A DNA stretch of 64,000 nucleotides from assembly GCA_018296165.2 (NCBI GenBank), contig JACKQL020000053.1, positions 310,001 to 374,000 on the forward strand, written 5' to 3'. Numbering within the stretch: the first letter of the stretch is position 1; each line of letters starts with the position of its first letter. Under the pieces are notes generated by a model. That model was given only the letters and a program-made list of their open reading frames with translations, was not told where the DNA came from and did no database searches. The stretch comes from Termitomyces sp. T153 (lineage: Eukaryota > Basidiomycota > Agaricomycetes > Agaricales > Lyophyllaceae). Positions 1 to 12,515 of the stretch are shown here, piece after piece. The position numbers and the translations under genes are program-made.

Positions 1-10
1 GCCCCAATAG

Positions 11-894
11 ATGCTTTATGCGTCAACACGCGCGTCTCTCCTCAAAGCCCTCGGCTCAACCCTCTTCACTGATTCTCTTTTCGCAACTAGCAAGGCCGAT
101 CTCACCCCCGAAGCTTATGCAGTCCACAGACGTCACATCAATGCCCCCAAGCCACTCTCTGCACGCGAGCAAGAGATTGCCGACGTGCGTGCTGCCGAGA
201 GTGGAGGTGTCTACGAGGGCAGTCGCGCTAGAGTCAATCATATTGGCACCGGCGTTGGTTTTCAATGGTCTGAAGATCTTCAAGATGCCGTCAGGCATCT
301 GGCCCAGGGTGAACAGAGCGCAATTGTCATCATTGTCTGTATCTTTCCTAAATGTACATCTCGGCTCCACTCATCCTATACAGGAAATAGAAAGACAGAC
401 AGAGACTCTCATTCTCAAGTCGTCTTTAGAAGCGAACATAGAAGCTTTGCCAACCTTGCTTCCGTCTTCTCAGCCATGTTACGCGTTATTTGCTTGGCCA
501 CACGAGTACAGCATTCCTCCAAGACGTGAAATAGGTAACGTAACAGTCACCCTCCAAACTACACGTAACTCATCTCATTGTGCTGTCTACAGTCTATATC
601 TATTCTTGCCCATCCACCTCCCCGATCAAAGATCGGATGATATACTCATCAGGCGTCTCCACCACATACCAGGCTGTCAAAACCCTTCTGGTGGAAGCAC
701 CATCAACTACCCGTCTCGCGTCTCGCAAGATCGAGACTTCCGACCCTAGTGAATTAGATGAGGCATACTTGAAAGCTGAATTGGGATTTGATGTTATAGG
801 ACCCGTCGATGGTCAGTCAGCGGGAACCGGATTCAGAGACGCAGAAGAGAAGAAGCCGTTTGCACGGCCTAGGGGTCCTGCCAGGAAGCGGTAA
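11..894 (+). CDS. TWF1: Twinfilin, C-terminal part (5' end outside window)
   Basis: Twinfilin is an actin monomer-binding and filament-capping protein built from two ADF-homology domains. Only the C-terminal half lies in the window. I read three exons: 11-334, 384-534 and 593-894, all with GT-AG borders and preserved frame. Bases 9-10 are the AG of an upstream acceptor. The first exon opens with MLYASTR and contains GVGFQWSEDLQDAV; exon 2 gives ETLILKSS and CYALFAWPHEY; exon 3 gives YIYSCPSTSPIKDRMIYSS, the classic end of an ADF-H domain. The protein closes with a basic tail, KKPFARPRGPARKR, as in other fungal twinfilins, where that region binds capping protein or phosphoinositide. The family call is firm; the start is missing. 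A decayed copy of the last exon follows downstream. Confidence 0.9.
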
Positions 895-946
895 AAATGT
901 ACTTTTGGGTTCTGTCATATTGTTCTTGGTCACGACCAGAATGCAT

Positions 947-1037
947 GATGTTGTACCTGTTGATGGAGAGCTACAGACGGCAGGAACTGGATTCAGGCAC
1001 GCAAACGGGTTCGCAAAGTCCTGCCAAGAAGTGGTAA
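947..1037 (+). pseudogene. Decayed partial duplicate of the twinfilin 3' end
   Basis: This stretch repeats the last about 100 bases of the twinfilin gene (790-894) in the same orientation. Matching landmarks are GATGTT-GTACC-GTTGATGG, then GGAACTGGATTCAG (GGAACCGGATTCAG in the gene), and finally CCTGCCAAGAAGTGGTAA (CCTGCCAGGAAGCGGTAA in the gene). The middle has diverged and is shorter. It reads as a tandem partial duplication that has since decayed; no function is implied. Confidence 0.6.
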
Positions 1038-1963
1038 GTAAATAGGTGTGTCTGAGGATAGCACGCTAACGCCAAGGAGTTTTACGATATGTAGCCGACG
1101 CGGCGCGTGCTGTAAGTTCAACACATCATGGTACCAGGAACTCTGAAAATTTGATAACGTACCAAGTTTATAACCTTACTACATACACAGCTGACATGTT
1201 GAAAAGTTGGTGTCGTCCACGGAGATAGGCGCCTACGTAGCCGAGCGTTTTCTTTCCAAGAATTCAAGCTGTACTACGTGACCTATGCATAGGTCCGTAA
1301 AAATGGCACTTGTAGGATCATGAGACAAAGGATTGAGCCCATGGAGAAAATGCTGTTGCCATAACGTAGTGTTTGCGTGCCAGCATTATCCAATGTACCG
1401 CGGTTTAGAACCTCTGCCTCATTTTGTCGTGACCAGACTGGATATGTTTTCGGCCGCTGAATTTCATCTTATACTACGTTACCGCGGCGTAATACGGACT
1501 TACCGGGCGCAACCAGGCGAACGCATTAGCAGGAGTCAAAAAGCAGGTACTCATAGCTTGAATAGGTATGTAGAACCCGACATAAGTAGGGGTAAGGCCC
1601 CCGCGGAGATGATCAAAAATCAAATCAAAAAAACCTTTGCACTTGAAGGACCAAAAGCGAGAAATTTCCAACAAATTTCTGCTGGATCTTACATTCCTAC
1701 GTTATCTATGCCAAAAGCAAGGGATTTTCAGCGAGTTGCAGTACTATTATGGTACAATGTTTTGTCGGAGATACAAATCCTGACCATCAAACGCGCCTGC
1801 CTAACTTTGAATGTACCTAATTATCATTGTAATGAATGACATTCTGGATCCGTGGATGACCATACGCATCTAACATTCGAAATATCTTCCACGCCGCCAA
1901 ATCGGAAATTAAGAAGGGGTATAAAATCTTGTTGCAAGACTCGAATCTCGTTCATCACAACTC
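1038..1963. other. Intergenic, no convincing gene
   Basis: About 0.9 kb between the twinfilin relic and the LOG-like gene. A 168-codon open frame (1333-1839, +) runs through it, but it has no recognisable domain and lacks the splice-site and codon pattern of its neighbours. The only structure I see is a short internal repeat near 1647-1740, where GGACCAAAAGCGAGAAATTT recurs as TGCCAAAAGCAAGGGATTTT about 60 bases later. Confidence 0.5.
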
Positions 1964-2963
1964 ATGCCAGCCTCAACTGGTTCAAAGGCGATCGCGGTGT
2001 ACTGTGGCTCATCTCTCGGTAACCAGCAAGCATTTGCGAATGCGGCCTTATGTGCGTCTCCACCATACACATGTAATGGAAAGACAGACTTCAATGAGAG
2101 ATATATCGCGTAGCTGTTGGACGCGCCCTTGCAGCCCAGAACCGCCCTTTGATCTACGGAGGTGGAATGAAAGGACTAATGGGCATCGTAGCGGACGCTG
2201 TCATGAGAGGTGAAGGCGAAGTCACAGGCATCATTCCGTATGCTTTATACGCAGCCGGTGGTGAACGAGACAAGTCCACAAATGCCCAGAATGAGGTTCT
2301 GGAACCTGCTGATAGTGCGAAAGTATGTTGGGTCTTCTTGTCGTGGCGCATCTCAAGTTGATTTCTTTGTTGGTAGATGCAAACTGTAAGAAGTATAGAA
2401 ATGACGATAATATCCGGCTGAAGTCAGGATAGATCATCGTAGACTCTATGCATGAACGCAAGGTGGAGATGGCTAAGCGTTCGATGGCGTTTATCGGACT
2501 ACCAGGAGGGTTTGGGACTTTCGAAGAAGTAAGTCATTATAATTTCAAATTCAGAACAAGGGAGATTGGACTGAAATGATACCTGTATTAGGTTTTCGAA
2601 GTGACTACTTGGACCCAACTCGGTATACATGACAAACGTGAATCTGATAACCAAGCCCGATCCTTTGCTTATAACTAACGAAAAGTTTTTGCAGCCGTTG
2701 TTCTCCTGAATGTCCTTTCTTACTATAATCCTCTGCGCCAACTCATTGAAAATGGGATAGATGCGGGGTTTATAAGCCCGAGCAGCAGAAATCTTATCGT
2801 GTTTGTGGATGGCCCATCTACGCCAGACGAACACGAGATTTTTGATTGGGGAACAGCAGCACTTGACGCCATTGGCAAATGGCAAGGAAGTGGTGTACAG
2901 AAACATTTTGATTGGACACAGAGAAAAGACGGGTCAGCATCAGGAGCCCTTTGCTCAACTTGA
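1964..2963 (+). CDS. LOG / lysine-decarboxylase-like family protein
   Basis: Predicted member of the LOG family (cytokinin riboside 5'-monophosphate phosphoribohydrolase-like, Rossmann fold). The family removes ribose 5-phosphate from nucleoside monophosphates; in fungi the substrate is usually unproven. Five exons fit in frame: 1964-2051, 2114-2322, 2433-2528, 2592-2637 and 2695-2963, giving 235 residues, the usual size. Landmarks in order are [11 protein letters not shown] at the N-terminus, [12 protein letters not shown], then [19 protein letters not shown] and the catalytic and nucleotide-binding signature [10 protein letters not shown] (PGGxGTxxE), split from the next helix by an intron. 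The ATG at 1964 is chosen because it directly precedes the first beta strand. The gene converges on the TrpRS gene, whose stop is 93 bases away. Confidence 0.88.
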
Positions 2964-3056
2964 GCGTGAAGTTGTTACCGTTTTCTACTATTGCTTCGCA
3001 CTGGTAGACTACACAAAACGCAATCGTCTATATATATAGCCTTGCCAAAATGAGAA

Positions 3057-4745
3057 CTAGGCGGCTGGCACAGATGTCGGCGCCACAGGTTTTCCCATCG
3101 ATGGTATGATAACGCGAGTGGCGTCCATGAACTTGTCAATCTCTTCGTCGGTTACTTTAGCCTTGCGCTAAAATAAGATCAGATTGAGCCATTTCTGGCT
3201 ACACGAGTAGCAATTACTCACGGCTTGGAAGTCTGCAACAAACTTTTGGAGCTGTTCTATACACCTTGCCTTCAACCGCCCAGTAAGTAAGGTGCCCGCC
3301 CGATAATCCTGATGATATAATTTTGTCAGTTGTCAAGTCATTAAGGAGTGTAACAAAGTCCAGACCTTTCCAAGTTGTTCTAGTTCGGCATCGTCTTCCA
3401 AAAAGAATCGGAGATATTGATAGCTCACGTCAACTTCGGTATCGCCTCCCAGACGTCTATGCTCCTCTTCTGTTTCTTGTCCTCCAGAAAATCCATGTTT
3501 GTTGATCTTATTCTTGATTTGCGACGGCGTGTCACTCATGTAGATACTGCTATTCGGGTCACTAGCGCTCATTTTTGTTTGGGGTCCCTGAAGAGCGGGA
3601 AAGAATTTTGCGTGAAGGAGAGTGGGCTTTTGGTATTTCAGCTTCTGAGCCACATCACGAGTTAAACGGAAGTATGGGTCTTGATCAATGGCGCATGGTA
3701 TAAGACAGGGAGAATTGGTCGCAGTCCCAAATATTTGAGGAAACGAGTTCGAAAATGATGGCGCTGCTTGTATTGCTGCAAAGTGAATTTTGCCGATGTT
3801 ATCACTGGTATAGAATGAACGTGAGATCAGAAAAAGTTCTGAATACATTTGTACAGTTTCGACGCACGACTCGGAAAACCCAAAAGTAGCTTTCGCCTGG
3901 CTGTAGGTAATCTGCCGCGAGATTTTGGAGACGTTCTGATAGAAAGCACCTCCCATGTAATCGTAGTTGCTGAATATGAAAGTTTTGTTGAGATCGAATC
4001 CAACGGCAATGATATCTCGGGCATTTTGTCTGGCAAAAGCTCTTGTCTGCTCGACCTTGAGTTCGTGCTTGAAGAGAAATTTCTCGTCGTCTGCGTAACT
4101 AGCTTAGATATTGAAAATCAAACGACACGATTACTTACCGGTAAGTTGAATCACCAGTGGCACGTTGAAAACATCCTGCAACCACCTAAATCAATCAGCA
4201 TCACGTCTTCAGCTGACCTTGACTGCTTACTTTGTGAAAACAAATGGAATCATATGACCCAAGTGCATACTATCGCTGCTGGGGCCGCGTCCTGTGTACA
4301 GGAAGAAGGGTTTACCTTGCTCGTAACGATCGAGAATTTTATCGAAATCCCTGAAAATAGATCAGACAACAAGAAAACTTTCAATCGTACTTTGTAGTAG
4401 AGCTTACCTGTGCGAGAAGAACATTCCTCTACGAAGGAATACATGAGGACGTTTTCCAGTAAGCCTCTCGAACCGAGCAAGTAAAGCCTCGTCAATCCTG
4501 CGAGTGCCAAATTGATCAATAAGCTTGTCGTAGTCGATCGCTTGCTGTTTTCCATCGGCAGACACAGAACCTTGAACGTCCCAAGGAGTGACAACTTGAT
4601 CAGCAGCAGCATCTTGAGTAGCACTAATGCAGAAACGAAAAAGGCGATTAATAACACTGAAATTGAAGTTTTACCATCGAATTTCGGCGTACTCTGCGAG
4701 GTTTACTGAGGATATGCCAGCAATAGCTTGATTAACTTCAGTCAT
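3057..4745 (-). CDS. WRS1: Tryptophanyl-tRNA synthetase, cytosolic type
   Basis: Class I aminoacyl-tRNA synthetase that charges tRNA-Trp in the cytosol. It reads on the minus strand from ATG at 4745 ([14 protein letters not shown]) to TAG at 3057-3059 and is split by several short introns. The HIGH-type motif appears as [15 protein letters not shown], the second signature as [15 protein letters not shown], and the tryptophan pocket region as [17 protein letters not shown]. The N-terminal part [10 protein letters not shown] is typical of eukaryotic cytosolic TrpRS rather than the mitochondrial enzyme. The C-terminus is [17 protein letters not shown] followed by a short Ala/Pro tail. It shares a roughly 410-bp divergent promoter region with the Not4 gene. 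Confidence 0.93.
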
Positions 4746-5154
4746 ACTGTATAATTGAGGATTTGAGTTCAACGTTCAGATTTCTTCAAGTCATGACCAG
4801 GAGATCGATGATCTTCGGCCACGTGGTTATCAGATAATTGTATCGATGGACCAGTCAGAGTTAAATTATTGTGCGGTCGAGCCCACATCCTCCAAGTAAT
4901 GGAGCTTCTGGAATAAGTGTGTCTGCAGGACAGCGAGCTCATCACCTGAGGTATTATACCGTATTGATTTGAGCCATCCAACCTCAAGGATACAGAGCGC
5001 AACCATCATACTCGGAGCCCAACACAGGCGTGCAAACAAAAGCAACGTGAGAAACAAATCCTGCTCTGCCTTATTGACCGCATTGTAAAGCCTTTCTCCC
5101 TCCGACAACAACCTTGAGCATCTCACCACATCATCTTATATCTCTCCGTTTGCA
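4746..5154. promoter_or_regulatory. Divergent promoter region, TrpRS and Not4
   Basis: About 410 bases lie between the start codons of two divergently transcribed housekeeping genes. An 87-codon minus-strand frame (4866-5129) shows no family likeness and is probably chance. I see no strong TATA box; this fits housekeeping genes but is only inference. Confidence 0.45.
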
Positions 5155-8100
5155 ATGACAACGTCCAGACTCCATCCGCACCACTCCCTGCCAGCACCCG
5201 TTGTACATGCAGGATTTTCGGTCTCCCAATCCAAATCGCATGTCCTAGCTGGTGTGCAAGACGCGTACTGGAGCGACGATGAGGCGGTAGGAGAAATCCA
5301 GTCTCTTTCAAAGTGTATCCAGTACAAATTCTTACGGAATATAATCTAGGAGGACGCGGAATGCCCTCTATGCTTAGAAGAAATGGATATATCCGACCTC
5401 AACTTTAAACCCTGCATATGTGGCTATCAAGTACGATAGCTTAATTTTTCTATATCGAAGACTTTTGAACTTGTTTCTATAGATTTGCCGATTCTGCTGG
5501 CATCATATCAAGGAAAATCTCAATAAACGTTGTCCTGCTTGCCGGCGCGTGTATACCGATGAGGCTGTAGAGTTCAAGCCCATTGCGACTCAAGAGTTTG
5601 TATTCCTTTTGTCATATCTCATCGTCATACGCAGCTAATTTTTTACCATGACTAGTCATAAACGCCTTACGCAGCAGAAGAAGCAACGTGAACGTGAACG
5701 CAAAGAGCTCGAAAATTTAAACAGACGCCATCTCGCCAATGTTCGTGTAGTTCAACGTAACGTCGTTTACGTGGTAGGCATAGGTCCCCGATTCGCAAAA
5801 GAAGAAGTGCGTGTGATTTGTTGATCCAGAAGTGTGACTCAATTCATTTTCACCTCTCCAGCTCATTCCTACCCTTCGATCTAACGAATACTTTGGTCAG
5901 TATGGCAAAATAACGAAGATCATTCTTGTCAAGCGAACGCCATCTGGGGGCGGTGATCCCGTGGTTGGTCTGTATATCACGTACCATAGACGGGAGGATG
6001 CTGCTCGTGCAATTACTGCTGTTGATGGGGCTCCCTCTACCGGTGGCGCTCGTGGTGATGTAATGCGCGCTAGCTATGGGACGACCAAATATTGCATGGC
6101 GTTCTTGCGTAATGTCTCTTGTAGTGATCACAGCTGTATGAATCTCCATGAATGGGGCGATGAAAAGGATTGCTTCACTAAAGAGGATTTAACAACCTTG
6201 TGAGCTACTCCTTATTTGGTACCGCTATTGCCACTGACATCTTACAATCCTAAGGAAACACACTATGAAGACTACTGAGAGCAGAATCAGAAGCGCTGTT
6301 GTCGCTCACAAAAAGGGTGATGAACTTGATGGTGAAACTTTTTCTGACTCTGCTGAATACAAGTCTGATATAAATTTCTAGCTGGCCTTCCCCGTGCAGC
6401 CTCATGGGCGCAAAAGCAGGCCAACGTTCATACGTCAAATATAACAAGCAACAACAGCACATCTGGTTCGGCCAATCGTCAACCTAGGCGAGGTGCAGCA
6501 GCGCGCCAGCCTCGGAACCCTCCTAGTAATGATATTCGTGCAACTGCAGCGGTTGCTCGCAGCTCTCATCCAGATGCCAAGACAGTAATAGGTGGCAAGA
6601 CAGGCGCCCAAGCATCCTCACGCCCAACGACACCTTCATCTCTTGTACCACGAAGAGTCACTTCTCCTGACGTTAAGGATGCGGGAATTAAACTCAAAAA
6701 AGAGTCGGGGCCACCACCCCCACCTCATTCTCCTGACCCGTTGACTCAAACAGAAGAACCGGAATCAGGTCCGCCGAGTGTGGCTTCGCCCTCGCCTGTT
6801 CCCCGCACAGATTCTGCAGATTCGGGTCCACGCATGTTACCCCCTAGTTTTCCTGCAGTCCCCCCAGGTCTTTCTGTCCCTCCCGGTATCGCAGTTCCTA
6901 GCCGACCACCTCAATCCTCGGTTGACATGGCCCTTCCCGAAACCCCTCTACTCGCATCACAGTCCTCATACCAAATGTCGACTGCGGCTCGTGCGTTGCT
7001 CGATGACGTCAAAGCTCGACGTGAAGCCGCTTTGCCAACAATGATTGGAGTTAGCCCGTTCCCAGACTTTGATAGAACTCTACGGACTCTGAGCGGCGGA
7101 GACGGTGTTGGATTCAGCTTCAATTTGGATCCTAATCTAGCGGGAAATGATCTAGATCATCTTTCCTCCATGCCCGACTTTGAAGTAGAAGCCAATGTAC
7201 CCTTCAACGGATCTTATATCGATGCTTTCCCGGGCCTTCGCTCTCCGACCGCACAAACAGCAAGCTTTGTTGCCCCTCCAGGGCTACCATATCCTCATTC
7301 TACTCGTTCTGCTTATGACCCCAACCCTACGAGGTCCTCTTCAACCGTCGATAGTCAGGCCTCAGGTCTTGGGTATATGGGCTCCTTCAATCCATTCGCA
7401 GACACCAACGAAGAGGCCCCTGGGGCATCCGTTTCCTCTCTTGGACAATCGCAATACTCTCTGTTAGATGATGATTCTAGTAGAAAGGTGTCACGATTTG
7501 GTTTCGCGCGCGGAAAGCAAAGTTCTACTGCCACATCATCGCCACTCCACGTAGCATCGCCACTCAGCAATAGCAACGGTGATCATCAGCCCTTCTACTC
7601 TCCGGCTGATACTCTTGCGCAAGGTCATGGGCGAGCACAATGGTCTGCGAATGGAAGAGACTCTGGCTTTGCACAAACTTCGAATACCAATTCACCCCTG
7701 TTTCAACATGCTTTGGATCATAGCCATTCTCAGAACCGTTCTCAATCTCAAACCTTTGAAGCTGGCTTGAGTGAAGCCCAGCTACGAGATTTCATACAAT
7801 CTAGTCGAAATCGTGCACAGTCTAATCTCGGTACTGTAGCTCATTTTCTCATTAAACTACTATTCATGTCATCTATCACATTCAGAATATCCGCCAGGAC
7901 TCAAAGTAAACGCTTCCCCGTTTCAAGACCCTGCTATCATGTCAGCACGCTTAGCCAATACTCAAGACAGTGGAAGTAATCAGATGTCTTATGGACCGCC
8001 ACCGGGACTCTCTTTTCCCCAATTAGGGACGACTGTGGGTTTGGGCGTCAACATAGATGGAAATGGATCAGCACATGGTGAGTACAATTTCATTTTCTTC

Positions 8101-9808
8101 GAGGGGAGGGAGGTCAGTGTACCGAGTGCCGTGCTTTCTCAGTGCGGAAATTTCATTACCGGCATTGATGCATCCTTGAATGCCCGGCTCTCATCTCGTT
8201 TCTCCCTTGTACATGGATTATCTCGACTCGCAACCCCAACCGTCACTTACAATCAATAATTTCCCCCCTCCCCTTGGCATGGTGTCCACGTCTACTCCGA
8301 CGCTGATTTATTTTATTACCGGCGCCGTAGTCTCGATGACAGCTTCTCCATCTCTCTCTTTGGCACTTTCTTCCGTCGATTTTCCTGCATTAACCGCTAG
8401 TCCCGTGGAGGCCAGTCCTCGTGAGGAGCCTGTCGTGACAGAAGACGCCGCAGTCCAACTAGACCCGAAAGCCCAGGAAAAGGCTGCACGTAAGGCTGCC
8501 AAGAAGGCGGCTGCAGCAGAGAAAGCTGCGGAACGGCAACGCATAGCTCAGGAAAAGGCTGCCATCAAAGCGGCTGAGCGCGCAAAGTTGGTTCTCGAAA
8601 GACAGCTTGAGAAAGAGAAGGCATTATTGGAAAAAGAAAAGGCACGGGCAATCAAAGCACAAGAGAAAGCGGCCAAGGATCGGGCTGACAGGGAAAAGGC
8701 AGCGAAGGCGAGGGCAGAAAATGAACGGCTTGCCAAAGAGAAAGCGATACAAGCTGAAAAGGAGAGACAAAGGGAGAAAGACGCGCAGGCCAAGAAGAAG
8801 CAAAGTGAGGACAAGCGTTCACAGCAGTCGTCCAAGTCATTGCGTCAACATTCTGCCCCCAAAGTTGATATCGTCTCCGCACCACCCGAAGCCCAAGTCC
8901 CTCTATTATCAAAGAAACCCAAGAAAAATAAGCCTACCACAAAGCCTGTCAAAGCTTTCAAGGAAGAAGGACCAAATGTCGAGGATGGCACCACCATTCC
9001 CTCCATATCTGATCTACACCTTGTGGCGACTGATACAAGTACAAACAATTCTCGCTCTCACTCTCTGGATCGTCACTCGCCGACATCGATCGAAACCCTT
9101 TTGGAGGACATTGATATTTCGAACCCGGCTATGGACCTTCCAAATCATCCATTCTTCGACACGCACAGGCTCAGCCCCGCCGCCACCGTGCCTTTGGAAT
9201 ATGGCCCTTTGGTGCATGCCTTATCAGCTTTATCAGTTGGAGGAGGATCTTTTGCGAACCATATGCCTTCGGGTTCTATTGATAACGCTGTATCATCCTT
9301 TCAACAACTGCTGGAGACTTTGACGCAGACGATTTCGGACCTTTTGCGCCTCCTTCCTCGCACTACCTGGGATGATAGCTCTTCTTTTGATGGCGTTCTG
9401 CGTGATATGCTTAAAGGCGATGACTTCCTGGACGACGGTGGGGATGATGGACATGGGAAAGAGGACGAGGTGGCAGCTTTAACCTTGGCTCTTGAACGTC
9501 GGGCGAGGTGGATGGAAGTTCAATTAACAAAATTGGAAGAGTTACATCGTGATATCAATACAGCCGCCGTCAAGGCGGTCCTCTCTTTCAATGATAGCGG
9601 CTGGGATCGGTGTGCCTTCCTTCCTCGCGTTGGTGATACTCTGCGCCGCTTTGAGTGTATCGGCAAACAAGTGGACGGAAACCCGATGACGGCCATCCAA
9701 TTGGAAAAAGAACTTGTCGTGGCGAAGGAAATGACAGCTGCGAGGGAAACAGAAGTACGAGAGGTAATGGAGAGAATTCAAGCAATCAGGCCTGTAGGCG
9801 AATTTTGA
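5155..9808 (+). CDS. NOT4: CCR4-NOT complex E3 ubiquitin ligase Not4
   Basis: Not4 is the RING E3 ubiquitin ligase of the CCR4-NOT complex, acting in mRNA decay and co-translational quality control. Reading from ATG 5155, the eight RING cysteines fall at about residues 58, 61, 75, 77, 82, 85, 97 and 100 (ECPLCLEEMDISDLNFKPC, CGYQICRFCWHHI, RCPACRR). This C4C4 pattern without a zinc-binding His is diagnostic of Not4/CNOT4. An RRM follows (NVVYVVGIGPRF, GQYGKITKIILVK), then a CCCH-type finger (CMAFLRNVSCSDHSCMNLHE). The rest is a long Pro/Ser-rich disordered region, an Ala/Lys/Glu-rich coiled coil near 8460-8830, and an acidic helical C-terminus ending IRPVGEF at 9808. Introns at 7832-7886 and about 8079-8330 join the parts; the exact acceptor of the latter is uncertain, so it remains possible but less likely that the last part is a separate gene. 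Confidence 0.87.
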
Positions 9809-9919
9809 TATGCCTTCCTTGGTAAAGTTAAATAATTATTTGGGTTTGAATTGAACTTGCATAGATTGATGTGTGAATAGAAATAGAATTGTATTGCACT
9901 GCATCGTTCACTACTTCGG

Positions 9920-12362
9920 TCATTTCTTGGGCACCCCTTCCGACTTCTTTGATGCTGGATACAACTATTCCGAGTATAAGGGCGGGTTACAAAGTGAGGA
10001 CAATGTGGCATTACCTTGCCAGGATTGAAAAGATTATCTGGATCAACTGCACGCTTGATAATCCACATGAGTTCAACGGTACCTTCTCCCAACTCTTCAA
10101 TTAGATATTCCTTTTTCCCAACACCGACGCCGTGCTCTCCCGTACCTTAAATGGGTCAGTGTCATAGGTAACATGAGAAATAAGTTTGGCCTCACAAGTT
10201 CCGTCGAGGGCTATCGCTCTATGTACAAGACGGTGAACCAAATCATTAACAGTTGATAATTCTTCATCATTTCGAAATAGCATCAGAGCATGGAAATTAC
10301 CATCCCCGACATGGCCAACAATGGTACCCTGAACCCCTGACTCGGCAAGATCTTGCTTGGTCTCATAGACGAGCTGAGGGAGACACGACACCGGCACACT
10401 ATTGTACATGTCTAAAGATGTTCAGGATACAATGTCAAGACAGACATACCAAACATCCGTGGTCCAGCAGCGTGTTCCTGGGTATGCCGCCAAAGTTGAC
10501 ATCAGAGCATATTTTCGATTTTGCCACAGGTCGTCAGCTTCTTGCTCCGTAGATGCAAATTCAAATCGACTGCTACCATGCTTCTTGGCAATTGACCGTA
10601 CGGCTTTGGACGTATTCTGGATTGACGAAGGATCACCTTGGATTTTAAAGAACAGGGTATCTTCCACAGGAAAAGGCTGGTCGACAAGACCTGCAGTATT
10701 GATGGCTTTCATCACTGGAAAGGCTCGAATGATACACGCAATTTTTCATCGAATCGTCAATTTCGCTTACTGTTGTCATCAAGCAACTCCACACATTCTT
10801 TTAGAAATTGGTGAAACCGATTTCATTGGAGTTTGGATTTGTATGGCTTACGGATATGTGGACCATAGGGTGTATTGAGTATCTCCTGAACTGCGCTGAC
10901 AGCATTTTCGACATCAGGAAATTGAGCCATCGCGACTTTCGTAGGAACCACGGGAGCAAGCCGAAGTGTCACTGTGTGAAAAGATAAATGAATGAAGACC
11001 CACAAACTAATTATCAAGGCTTGCCTTCCGTGACAATACCCAGAGTTCCTTCTGCCCCAATGAATAGTTTAGTTATATCGAATCCGGCAGCTGACTTCCT
11101 GGCTCGGCTGCGTGTCTTAATAACTTCGCCGTTAGGAAGTACCGCAGTCTGAGGTACTAATGAGTGAAAATTGCGAACCGAAACCTGTAAGGCTCACAAG
11201 ATTGAGAAACCATTCTGCTCTTGCTGTTCCGTAGCGGACGGCATTAGCTGCACAAGCGCGAAGTTAGCTATGACTTAAGTCTGAAAGGTTTGATGATTGT
11301 CCTGACTTCCGCTGCAGCCAGTCCCTATCATCCCTCCAATTGTCTGCGAAGAAGGCTGAATGGAAAAAACAGTCACTGGTTGTCAAAATTACTTACTGCC
11401 CCGGGGCCTGGATCCAACTAAGAATCTGAGAATCAGCCTTCTTTCGACATAGTGTACGCTTACTGGGAAGAATAAGGGTATTCCTTTTTCTTTGAGTGTC
11501 ATGTTGATGTCTTCCCATCGAGTTCCTGATTGGCAAATAAGGTCGGAGTCGGATTCTGTGATGCAGAACAGTGAAGAATGAATCAAAGGCCCCGGATATA
11601 GTAGAGAAGATAGAATCACCATGAATCTCGAGAATTTGATCCATCCCCGACATGTCCAAGCAGATACTACCTGATTCAAACTTTTTATAATTTATCATGA
11701 ATGGGGATTATATTGATACATCAGGGCTCACCCCAGATGTGTGGCCTTCGAGACTGGTTGCACCACTGTAGGGGGTGATGGGCATCCTGTACTTGCGGGA
11801 GATGTTCACAATCTTGACAACGTCTGCAGTAGATTTTGGCCTGACCTATGGAACAATAAAATGAAAAGTATGATAGATACATACTCAAAATGACTGACAA
11901 CGACGGAATGGGGTGAAGCTGGGTGATATGAATTTTCAGAGAAACCATATGTCCTCAAAGTGTCTGGGTCCGTGGAGACATCATTCGGGCCGGGAAACGC
12001 AGCGCAAAGTTCGTCAATGGCAAGCTTCATCTCTTTACGAGATGCATATCTCGATGGTTTGTCGACTAGTTGGGGCTGTTTGCATGTGAGAGCGTGCTTC
12101 AAAGAGCGAGAAGATTACACACGAAAAAGTAGGAGTCAACCAATGTGGTTGCCGCAACTATACCCACAGCATAGACCGCGGATTGGAGCAGGGCGCGTGC
12201 CTTCCATGATCCAGAGAAATCCTTAGACCAGGGATTGAAGAGAGAGTAAGTTGGGCTGGGCGAAGTGGTCTGTTTCAATCGTGCTCTAGAGGACACAAAC
12301 CGGGCTGTCTGTGGTATAGATGTACGGAGCAGTGTGCGGTGGAAGAGGGCCCTAAGGACCAT
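9920..12362 (-). CDS. DLD1: D-lactate dehydrogenase (cytochrome), mitochondrial
   Basis: FAD-linked D-lactate:cytochrome c oxidoreductase of the VAO/GlcD type, acting in mitochondria. It starts at 12362 with a basic, acid-poor presequence ([16 protein letters not shown]), followed by a hydrophobic segment ([18 protein letters not shown]) that fits inner-membrane anchoring. Next come the FAD-binding domain entry ([20 protein letters not shown]) and, in the substrate and C-terminal FAD-oxidase domain, [12 protein letters not shown] and [19 protein letters not shown]. The final short exon encodes [15 protein letters not shown] after an intron whose acceptor is near 9970. Many short introns interrupt the gene. 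Its ATG lies 153 bases from that of the divergent channel gene, so the two must share a compact promoter. Confidence 0.92.
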
Positions 12363-12515
12363 TGTGCACCACAGCGACTCGTAGCAACATCATTGTAGAA
12401 GTGATTTATTTTGAGACCTCGGCACGGACGGCACAAATCACGATCGTGCCGAAACTCCACAACTGAGTTACTTGGCACGGACGCCATTTTCTTTTTTTGC
12501 AGCCCAACACCCATC
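12363..12515. promoter_or_regulatory. Short bidirectional promoter, DLD1 and MscS-type channel
   Basis: Only 153 bases separate the two divergent start codons. An in-frame upstream ATG for the channel at 12411 would shrink this to 48 bases, so I prefer 12516 (context ATCATGA). The interval holds a T-rich block just before the channel start and an imperfect inverted motif, GGCACGGACGGCAC and CTTGGCACGGACGCC, repeated at about 12420 and 12472. Confidence 0.5.

Noticed and set aside
1333..1839. 168-codon + frame between twinfilin and the LOG-like gene
   Set aside because: No recognisable domain, no splice signals, and an imperfect internal repeat; treated as intergenic.
4866..5129. 87-codon minus-strand frame in the TrpRS/Not4 promoter interval
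   Set aside because: Overlaps the start region of Not4 and has no family likeness.
8548..8835. Minus-strand frames within the Not4 coiled-coil region
   Set aside because: Ser/Ala/Phe-rich complements of an Ala/Lys/Glu coiled coil; shadows of the real gene.
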